DNA from: Tetmemena sp. SeJ-2015
Lineage: Eukaryota > Ciliophora > Spirotrichea > Sporadotrichida > Oxytrichidae
Direction of reading: 5' to 3'
Assembly: GCA_027382625.1 (NCBI GenBank)
Contig: JAJKFJ010021185.1
Location: 1-24,944 of the forward strand
Length of the DNA: 24,944 bases
The position numbers and the translations under genes were made by a program. The first letter of the stretch is position 1; every line of letters starts with the position of its first letter. The notes beneath the pieces were generated by a model. That model searched no databases. It had not been told where the DNA came from and saw only the letters and a list, made by a program, of their open reading frames with translations. Shown in pieces: positions 18,612 to 24,944 of the stretch.

Positions 18612-18885
18612 AAGCCCACCCACCACCCTCAGCGTGTAAAAACCTAAAAGTAGGCAAGTAAAAATTAAAAATAATTACTTAATTTTTGCTTTACTCTCTG
18701 TTATTCAGAATAATTATTATCTTTATTTTTATTCTGTGGAACTCCAGCTTATATTGCTCCTGAAATATTTTTAGTTTTTATTTTTCTTGACATGATCTCA
18801 AAAATATATCTATAGAAAATAAAAAGCATGTTTATTTACCTTTTTTGTTGTTCTCGTACACGTGATGGGTGGTTGGCGGGCCTGG
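18612..18885. repeat. Imperfect inverted repeat pair, C/G-rich arms
   Basis: Left arm about 18612-18638 (AAGCCCACCCACCACCCTCA, GCGTGT) and right arm about 18855-18884 (CACGTGATGGGTGGTTGGCG, GGCCT) are imperfect reverse complements (about 20 of 27 by eye), GC-rich islands in AT-rich DNA. They bracket 18639-18854, which includes the kinase fragment. No flanking target duplication was found. It may be a small decayed inverted-repeat element or coincidence. Confidence 0.3.
18732..18767 (+). CDS. Protein-kinase activation-segment fragment (36 bp), possible tiny MDS
   Basis: Plus strand encodes FCGTPAYIAPEI, the subdomain VIII signature (G-T-P-x-Y-x-A-P-E) of Ser/Thr kinases. Flanks on both sides are AT-rich and not kinase-like, and expected neighbours (DFG upstream, DIWS downstream) are absent. 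The size fits the very small MDSs known in scrambled spirotrich genes. The minus strand also reads protein-like (FQEQYKLEFHRIK), but the conserved motif makes plus more likely. It does not derive from the 17-kb TBE kinase, which is a different kinase at this position. Confidence 0.5.
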
Positions 18886-19111
18886 GAATTATTAAAATTG
18901 AAAATTAATCAGTAGGGCCTCTATTTTTCTTAAATCTGATGTTCGTTATATATAGTTAATCTGTATAATTACATTATCTCCTACTAATATCCTTTTTTGA
19001 ATTTTTACTTACTTTTATATGATTACTGGGCCGAATACCCCTTAGGGGAATCGTTAATTATTTCATTACTTATTCGTTAACTAATCAAAAGTTGATTATA
19101 TTTCTACTATT

Positions 19112-20062
19112 TCAAAAATCATACGATAAATGTACAATATAATAAGTAGTTCCCTAAGGACCGTTAGCTATGGGGTAGCCCATTTGAGGATTCATTCCTT
19201 CAGGTTAGGGTTATTGAGTCATCCCCATAGGCATGTTCATACCTGGCATCTAAACCATACCTGGCATTTGAACCATGCCTTGATAAGCTCCGAACGAGTT
19301 AATGGCTTGGTTTACCATCATTTGATTTTGTGCCATCACCATCACTAACTTCGCTTAACATATTCTGTTCATCATTAAAGAAAATTAATAATAAGAAATT
19401 ATATATCACCTCCATATTTGGTCTTGTCTTCCCTTCTTTCAGATACTGCTTGTAGATTGATCCCTCTCTTGCGTAGCGAGGAGTGCCCTTCTTTAAAAAG
19501 TCATCCTTGCAGCAAACCTTGAATTATCTTTTTACTTGACCATGCTTGTAGTCAAATTTCTGGGACGCCTTATAGAAAGCAATTTAATTTTAGCTACTTA
19601 TGATATATCTCATAATTAAAGATTTAAGAATACCACAACAAAGCGAAAATATCAAGAAGCCGATTCCAATTATGATTATAGGCCCTAAGAAGGGTAATAC
19701 ATCCACATTGGAAGCTCGCGACCTTCTTCTAGATCGAGAGCCAGAGCTAGTTGATGTATCATCAAAATCTGTTGGGTCTGTGAGACCTGGGTTGTTTTTA
19801 AGCAACCAATATGAGGACTCCTCATCGCTCATTTCTTCGCAATTTTCGGGAAGATTTAACTAATCAAGTATACATCTAGAGTAATTTTAAGATTCCAATC
19901 AGAGCAGAAACTCAGCATTCTTTTGGTATCTGGAGTTTACTTTTGCTTGAGAGTAGGTCTTAGATATTTTTGAGTCTGTTCCTCGGCAGCTGCAACTTGA
20001 AGGAGTCCAAAGAAAAGGCAGCCGAGTAAGGCTCTCTTAGCAGGAGTTAGGGTTCTACTCAT
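19112..20062 (-). CDS. Small secreted/membrane protein, paralog A (IES-split)
   Basis: ATG 20062 begins MSRTLTPAKRALLGCLFFGL, a signal peptide with probable cleavage after QVAAA. Then a luminal part (CILDQLNLPENCEEMSDEE), a Ser/Arg-rich stretch, one TM helix about 19700-19640 (VLPFLGPIIIIGIGFLIFSL), a Cys pair (CCG), a basic Cys-containing domain (QVKRQFKVCCKDDFLKKGTP) and a Gln/Met/Pro/Gly tail (GMVQMPGMVQMPGMNMPMGM) ending HLSYDF at TGA 19114-19112. One 1-nt frame break near 19895 (SFCSD to SQNYSRC). Two IESs are proposed. A type I membrane protein with a Pro/Gly/Tyr-rich cytoplasmic tail is the natural reading; family not recognised. Paralogous to the gene at 23197-24340. Confidence 0.75.
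19341..19404 (-). other. IES, 64 bp, pointer GGTGAT
   Basis: Minus strand: GGTGAT at 19410-19405 and 19340-19335. Joining removes 70 bp (changes phase) and yields RPNMEVMAQNQMMVNQAINS without a stop. The paralog has the equivalent join at the same protein position. A GT-AG intron of 61 bp would also restore phase but matches the paralog less well. Confidence 0.7.
19584..19628 (-). other. Possible IES, 45 bp, pointer ATT
   Basis: Minus: CCGI then an AT-rich stretch then AFYKASQKFDYKHG. The frame is open either way (48 bp). Removing the stretch at the ATT repeat aligns the protein with the paralog (CCTIKIC...YKYNKG), which is the only real support. Confidence 0.45.
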
Positions 20063-20431
20063 GGTTAGGTTAATCTTAATAGGTGGTAACGTACTGTATT
20101 AATTAAACTTAATATAGATTAATTAGCATACGTAACTTCTTAAATAAAGAGGGAACCAGTCAAATTAAGACCCTAAGTATTCTGTAACTGATCCAGGGAA
20201 TTATAAATGATCTAGTTTAATTAATTTCTAAGCATAATCAAGATTTTTTATCTAATGAAGAAATAAGTTGACATATTTTCTTATTTTTTGTTCTTATTGA
20301 TAATTCATTTATGAGATAAGTTATCTCGTTCTATAATTAATTTAAAGAACCAAGTTTTGAATCTAATTTCAAATCCTTCATAATTTCTCATCTTCTTTTT
20401 TAAAATTTAGCTATAGAAACAAATAAATAAA

Positions 20432-21044
20432 ATGTAATTTTTAAAATCATAAAATCTACAAGACAAATATCATAGATTGCTGTTATTTAGTGGAAGTTCC
20501 GATTCAATAAGCGAAAATAACTTGCTCTCCTTTTTTTAGCAAGATGCATTTTGAACAAGTAAAATTATTAATACTATGTTAAAATTTAAATTTAAGCTTT
20601 TCAAGTTCATATGTCTTTTAATTATTATAAATAAATCTTAATTTGGAGTAGTTATAATTCTTATAAAGAGCTTTATGATTTTGAATAGTTAATTTTATTA
20701 ATTTAGGATAGAAATAAAAAAGAAATAAATTTCTGATCTTAAGGATTTGATTGTATTTGATAGCCATTATGACTTTATTGAAACATATTAAAGTTAACAC
20801 AGTTTTATTTTCTCCATCTTTAGTCCTAAATGTATTTTTTTAAAAAAACCGATCGTTAATTATGGGATAGATTAATTTAGGATGGTGAACGGTATTTAAT
20901 TGAAATTCTTAAAATATTAGCAAGAGGATAAAATTTTATCCTCAAAGTCTTCAATAATTTAAATTTATGACATTTTCTTAAAAGCTACAATTTTTATAAA
21001 AATAAAATATTTCAAATTCAATTGGCTATTTGGCACCTGAATCT
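20432..21044 (+). CDS. Plus-strand coding patches, unknown, possible kinase-like piece
   Basis: ATG 20432 opens DKYHRLLLFSGSSDSISENN, broken by a T7 run at 20531-20537, after which the next frame continues KMHFEQVKLLILCQNLNLSF (leucine-rich). Further patches: about 20710-20800 (KQISDLKDLIVFDSHYDFIE), 20848-20940 (RQLWDRLIQDGERYLIEILK) and 21018-21050 (SIGYLAPESMFVSIL, whose GYLAPES resembles a kinase APE motif). The same strand continues into 21064-21372. IESs are expected between patches but no pointer pair was resolved. Confidence 0.35.
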
Positions 21045-21063
21045 ATGTTTGTTTCAATCCTGA

Positions 21064-21372
21064 GAATTGAGTGGAGTTCCGTACATTCCATATTTTTAAA
21101 GAAGCAATCACCTTGTTTATGCCGATTTAATTGTGCTAACCACATTCAATACTTGGTTTAACCAATTTCATTCAACCAAATTAAGAAGAAGTTCTGAAAT
21201 GAATAGAGTTTATTTTCCTTATAATGAAAAAAGGTATCAACATGAAAATAGCCAGAGACTTTAAAGATTAAGGGCAGAAAAAATGTAATTAAACTTTTAT
21301 GATCTAAAAAGTGGATAGCATCAAAGAAATTTAGCTGAGGGAATAGGAAGTATTTATCAAACTATTTTATGA
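21064..21372 (+). CDS. Uninterrupted 102-codon plus-strand ORF segment
   Basis: Open from after TGA 21061-21063 to TGA 21370-21372: ELSGVPYIPYFQRSNHLVYA, FNTWFNQFHSTKLRRSSEMN, then charged Gln-rich sequence (NEKRYQHENSQRLQRLRAEK). Has internal ATG 21199. Composition and charge pattern look coding. Probably an internal or 3-prime MDS of the same gene as the patches before it. No domain recognised. Confidence 0.45.
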
Positions 21373-21898
21373 TTTAACACTTTCCCCCCAAGGTTAATTA
21401 TTGGTAGTATGCTCTTTCAATTCTTCAATTTAAATTTCATATAATTATTTATAAATAGGAAGGTTAAATTGCTGATTAATAGAAACATGAACTCTCTCAT
21501 TAATTTGCTTTCTCTCTCAATATATTTTACATATTCTCCTTCAATTACAAAAATAGAGTTATTGTGTAGGTCAGGATAACAACATGTAGATTAGCTTTGT
21601 TGAATTCATATTCTGTATATATTATATATTTTAATTTATAAACACTTAAGACTGTGAGATAAAATATCAATATCTTTTTAAATATTATTCGACAGAGACA
21701 GCATTCAGAAATAAATATATATTTATATTATTTTAATAAAAATAATATATCATCCTCACTTATTTACATTGTAACCAAATTTAAGTGATAATGAGATAAA
21801 GATTTATTTATTTTATGATTATGAAATCCATCTGTGAGAGGCATTTTATAAAATATATAGTTAAATAATATTCAATTATTTTTAATTTACTCTTTTTT
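21373..21898. other. AT-rich intergenic or IES sequence
   Basis: Very AT-rich with only short coding-like hints on plus (RVIVQVRITTCRLALLNS near 21558; IIRQRQHSEIN near 21690). No repeat, inverted pair or RNA gene found. Confidence 0.4.
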
Positions 21899-22453
21899 AT
21901 GAAATTTTATAAAGAGCGATTATTGGAATAGAAATTTGAAGAAAGTAAAAGGGTTTTTTGCTGCCCCACCAATTTAAGACACAAACAGAAGTTTGGGAAT
22001 TTGATTAAAAAATCGCATTAAAATTACGAAGCATTCCTCTTAGAAATCTCCTCAATTCTCTCCCGATTTGCATAAATTAAAGCTTTTATTCTTTATTTGA
22101 TATCTCAAAATTAATATGGATTTATTTTTTAAGAGAGTAATTTTGAGATCTACTTTACAGAATTTAAAATTAAGAAATAAATGGTTTTTTTCAGTCATTA
22201 TTTATTTACGCACTTGCATTATTTTCGCTATAAGGAATAAATTTTATTTGCATTATAAATATCTTGCGTATCTATTTTCTTTGATTTGGCTATTAAGCAA
22301 AAAAGTGAAGTTTAAAAATATAACAATTTATTAAATACTACTAAAGATAAGTTTTATTAAAATATATATTTGAATGAAAAGAATTTTAAAGATTCCCAAT
22401 CAAATACAAGCTAGGAAATCAAATCAACATATCAACGAAATTTAAAATTCTGA
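21899..22453 (+). CDS. 184-residue uninterrupted plus-strand ORF, unknown
   Basis: ATG 21899 to TGA 22451 with no break: MKFYKERLLEQKFEESKRVF, then CCPTNLRHKQKFGNLIKKSH, a central hydrophobic and aromatic stretch around 22180-22290 (FFSHYLFTHLHYFRYKEQIL), and a polar end rich in Lys, Asn and Gln (KDSQSNTSQEIKSTYQRN). It uses many TAA and TAG codons. TGA is infrequent in such AT-rich DNA, so length alone does not prove coding; the charged ends and lack of frame breaks favour it. Confidence 0.45.
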
Positions 22454-22637
22454 CTCAAAAGATTTATTCATCCACATTTTAATTATTTAAATGCCTCAGT
22501 AATTTTAATCTTATTCTAATAAAAACAAAGATTGAGAATTTGGCTGAATAAATCCTGGAGGATTGTTCATCACTGCATAATTTTTCAAGTATATAAGTAT
22601 CTATGATACATTTAATAAGTTAAAGTTTTCTCTTCAG

Positions 22638-22937
22638 ATGTTTGCAGATGATAAAATGTTGGGGTAAAAGAAAGCGCTTTGGAAATTAGGAGAACTATTT
22701 ACTGTGCGATCACAATCTCTCGCTCTAATCATGGAGGTAAGGGGCCTTTAAAGTGACACTACAAATTATGAGTAACCTCCTAAATAGACCATTTTCAGAC
22801 ATTTAGGATTTATAGAAAGTCCACACTATTTATTATTATTGCGTTATCCATTGATCCTCATATTGGTTTATATAATAAAAAATATATAAATTTAAGAGAA
22901 ACCTCAAAATAATGATACTTATACGATTCAAATATGA
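22638..22937 (+). CDS. 99-residue plus-strand ORF, unknown
   Basis: ATG 22638 (preceded by TTTTCTCTTCAG) to TGA 22935: MFADDKMLGQKKALWKLGEL, VRSQSLALIMEVRGLQSDTT, then IFRHLGFIESPHY and a hydrophobic run LLLLRYPLILILVYIIKNI (possible TM). Upstream plus sequence 22540-22600 also looks coding (ENLAEQILEDCSSLHNF). The minus strand of 22640-22790 is open too (RARDCDRTVNSSPNFQSAFF), so the strand is not certain. Confidence 0.35.
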
Positions 22938-23196
22938 TGATTTGGTTAATCTTAAAGAAAAATAAATTATTCTTTCAACAATTATGCAAATTTATAATAC
23001 CCGATAAATAATTTCTGTTGAAATTTATAAATATTTTAAAGTTATAAATCATTTTTTAAGTTCACTGTCATTAAATTAAATTCTTTTTCTTCAAAGAGAT
23101 CCAAGCAATAATTATAATCAGACTTCGCAACTCTCAATTGTATGTTAACTATTTGGTATGATTTGTTATCTACCAGGTTAATCCATAATTTTATTT
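22938..23196. other. AT-rich stretch with one short coding-like patch
   Basis: Mostly AT-rich; plus strand about 23092-23150 reads RDPSNNYNQTSQLSIV, plausibly a small MDS of the plus-strand gene upstream. Nothing else seen. Confidence 0.3.
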
Positions 23197-24340
23197 TCAG
23201 TCATATAAAATTTAAATAAGTAATACTTCGACTTTAAATAATACTCTTGAATTATAAGGAGGTTAATTGATAAGCTGCATAGGTTGTTATGGGAATCCTC
23301 CGTTTACCCTTTTAGGTGATGGGTACTGAGCCAAAAATATTAAATAAACTAATTAAAATAAAATTTTGAGCATATTGCGCTTAGGGGTGACCACCAAACA
23401 TAGGGAAGCAGTTATTTAGTAGTTTTCATCGGTTGAAACCAGTATGCCAACTGGTCACTGAGGATAGCCTTGAGAGTAGTTTACTCCTTAGCCAGGGGCT
23501 GCGGGCTGACCAGCTACAATATTCCCATTGGATAGCCGCCAGGTTGCAGCACTTGATTCGCCATCTATGACATCTGAGCTTAAGCAGCTGCTTGAGCTTA
23601 CATCTTGATTGCTAAAAATAGCAAATAAATTGATAATTAGCTTTCATAAAGTTAATATCGCCATCTCCAACTAATCCATCATTCCTCGCTTTGTTATACG
23701 CTGATTGACTTCTTTATAAAAATATGATTAATATCTTGATTTGTAATCTTTTGTACCTTGGTTCTCTTTTCTTGCACACGTTGTCTTTAGTACAGCTTTT
23801 GCAAACTAGCTTTGGAATCCCTTTATTATACTTATACCTGGTGCATATCTTTATAGTACAGCAAGTTAAATTTTCATTTTTAAAATATCATAATCTGATG
23901 AAAGTCATTTGAAAGAAAATAATTGCTCCAATCAAATACACTGGAAGTAGTGCAGGAATAGTGTTCTAGCAGCCTTCGCTATAACATCCCAGTAAATTAC
24001 GCTTTGTATTAACTTGGGTTTCCTCTTCCTAGTTTTCATTTGCATCTGATAAAATATGTTAACAGACAGATTAATAAGATGGAGGTTCAGGCTAATTTGA
24101 CAAGAAATTAGTTTTGCTTCTTGTCTGATAATTAACTACCTAGCTAGATGGAATAAATAACCTCAATATCATAATTATTTATTAGCTGTCACCACTTGTT
24201 TTTACTTTAGTAACAAAGCTTAGAGACAGAGATCCTTCATATGAGGAAGTTAAGTAGTCGTTCTCTAAGTGAGAATTAGTTCGAGGTTGGACTCTCTACA
24301 AGTAGCAGTCCAAGAGATAATATTGCTGAGAATTTAATGA
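23197..24340 (-). CDS. Small membrane protein, paralog B (IES-split)
   Basis: Minus coding from about 24337: luminal part (HLENDYLTSSYEGSLSLSF; YQSVCQHILSDANENQEEE), TM helix about 23965-23895 (IPALLPVYLIGAIIFFQM), Cys pair (TCCTIKIC), basic Cys domain (KLVCKSCTKDNVCKKREPRY) and an Ala/Gln/Pro/Gly tail (QAQAAAQAQMSQMANQVLQP, then VNGGFPQQPMQLINQPPYN) to a frame end at 23197. Domain order and many residues match paralog A (TM-CC-YK-H/NKG-VC-C-KD-KK-PRY). Five IESs are resolved. Around 23480-23540 a better frame (VAGQPAAPGQGVNYSQGYPQ) lies one nucleotide off, implying two compensating indels. A hydrophobic signal-like stretch (FSAILSLGLLLVES) is in another frame near 24330, so the 5-prime end is unresolved. 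Confidence 0.7.
23332..23366 (-). other. IES, 35 bp, pointer GCTCA
   Basis: Minus: GCTCA at 23371-23367 and 23331-23327. Joining gives GGHPQAQYAQYPSPKRVNGG in one frame; the insert is nearly pure A/T. Confidence 0.65.
23413..23439 (-). other. Probable IES, 27 bp, pointer ACTG
   Basis: Minus: ACTG at 23443-23440 and 23412-23409. Joining gives DQLAYCFPMFGGHP and removes a TGA present in the downstream frame. Confidence 0.5.
23606..23661 (-). other. IES, 56 bp, pointer AGATG
   Basis: Minus: AGATG at 23666-23662 and 23605-23601. Joining gives RGMMDQLEMQAQAAAQAQMS in one frame, aligned with paralog A RPNMEVMAQNQMM at its own IES position. Confidence 0.7.
23709..23735 (-). other. IES, 27 bp, pointer TCAA
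   Basis: Minus: TCAA at 23739-23736 and 23708-23705. Joining gives RYKRLQINQRITKRGMM, aligning with paralog A RYAREGSIYKQYLKEGK. Removal of 31 bp changes phase, so it is required. Confidence 0.6.
23867..23901 (-). other. IES, 35 bp, pointer ACTT, containing an in-frame TGA
   Basis: Minus: ACTT at 23905-23902 and 23866-23863. The unprocessed frame hits TGA in the insert; joining gives GAIIFFQMTCCTIKICTR, matching paralog A GFLIFSLCCGI at the end of the TM helix. Confidence 0.75.
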
Positions 24341-24542
24341 AAAATCAAATTAATTAATAAAAGAAATTAAAATGGATTAAAATCTTGACTGTTGAATTGA
24401 CTCAGAACTTAATATTTTTACTCCAGCTTTGTTTTCCATAAAATTTTAAGAACTTTATATCCTTGCAACTTTTGTGTGGGAGCAATAATAAATTTGTTTC
24501 AAGTTTGATATATAGGAATTTGAAGAGTGCTTTATCTCCATA
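24341..24542. other. AT-rich, no assignable gene
   Basis: Minus has a short ATG frame at about 24438 (MENKAGVKILSSE) that could be the 5-prime MDS of paralog B, but no pointer joins it in frame to the signal-like stretch. Otherwise nothing seen. Confidence 0.3.
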
Positions 24543-24944
24543 ATGAGAGATTCAGAGGCAATGATTTAAGAAGAAACTCATATTAATTTTTATATGGTAT
24601 CATGCAGATCAAGGGTGAATTTGCGATTTCAATTGCCTCAATGCTGCAGCTCCTTGTTTATTATTTTAATAAATCACAGCTTTTAATAAATTTTATGCTA
24701 TATAATATAACCTTGTTTCTTGATATTACGAGTTAAATAAAACTATTCTCCTGGCTAAATCTTTCAATAACTAATTATTATTATTTATTCGCCTTTTATA
24801 CACTTATAAAGCAATATTAAAATTAGCAATACTTAAAGCTAATATTAATTATTTTTATTTAATTTAGAGTAATTAAAAAACTGTGTATCTATTTTTACTA
24901 TAAAACAATATTTTAAATATAACAAATATATATAGAAACAAAAA
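24543..24944 (+). CDS. Partial plus-strand frame open to window end, uncertain
   Basis: ATG 24543 opens MRDSEAMIQEETHINFYMVS and CRSRVNLRFQLPQCCS, then becomes AT-driven residues to the last base with no TGA. Only the first 35-40 codons look like protein. The minus strand of 24600-24665 gives KQGAAALRQLKSQIHP, also plausible, so the strand is undecided. Confidence 0.25.

Noticed and set aside
19400..19405. GT-AG intron instead of IES in paralog A
   Set aside because: A 61-bp intron would also restore phase, but the GGTGAT repeat and the matching junction in paralog B (which lacks a GT donor) favour an IES.
22638..22660. FADD as a reverse-transcriptase YxDD box
   Set aside because: None of the other RT motifs surround it and the ORF is only 99 codons; the match is four residues.

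Overview
ORGANISM. The window reads as germline (micronuclear) DNA of a spirotrich ciliate of the Oxytricha/Sterkiella type. Four independent signs agree. (1) Coding-quality frames run through TAA and TAG, which must be read as glutamine; TGA is the only stop. (2) Several loci are split by short AT-rich inserts of 27-131 bp bounded by direct repeats of 3-11 bp. Removing the insert plus one repeat copy joins the flanking frames. This is the MDS/IES structure (kept segments, pointer repeats, eliminated segments) of ciliate germline genes. (3) A 17-bp GGGGTTTTGGGGTTTTG sits at 18262-18278, the spirotrich telomere unit that also caps TBE transposons. (4) Next to it lies a zinc-finger/protein-kinase gene like the one carried by TBE elements. 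A standard-code ORF search misses nearly all of this, so most of the real coding signal is in frames that look broken. LAYOUT. 1-1191: tandem satellite of about 320-332 bp units. 1192-8000: three minus-strand loci in tandem (one with a RING-like finger, one with a poly-Q run made of TAA codons, one short). 8145-12110: plus-strand coding that becomes clearly GC-richer from about 9.0 kb, product unrecognised, probably a germline-limited gene or mobile element. 12196-16160: two more minus-strand IES-split loci with a small plus-strand Asn/Ser-rich segment between them. 16188-18278: a remnant of a TBE-like transposon (frameshifted zinc-finger kinase, telomeric right end) into whose end an 808-bp element with 142-bp inverted repeats has inserted, leaving an 8-bp target duplication. 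18279-19111: coding-like patches including a 36-bp protein-kinase GTPAYIAPE fragment. 19112-20062 and 23197-24340: two paralogous minus-strand genes for small secreted or membrane proteins (luminal part, one TM helix, Cys pair, Gln/Met/Pro/Gly tail). Comparing them independently supports several IES boundaries. 20432-23150: plus-strand coding patches and two uninterrupted ORFs of unknown function between the paralogs. HOW IT FITS. Most of the window is macronuclear-destined or germline gene pieces interspersed with eliminated DNA; the satellite, the TBE remnant, the nested element and perhaps the 9-12 kb island are eliminated-type DNA. Single-nucleotide frame breaks occur in nearly every locus, sometimes in homopolymers. 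I cannot tell from one sequence whether these are decay or assembly indels. All reading-frame and junction statements were worked out by hand from the given bases.
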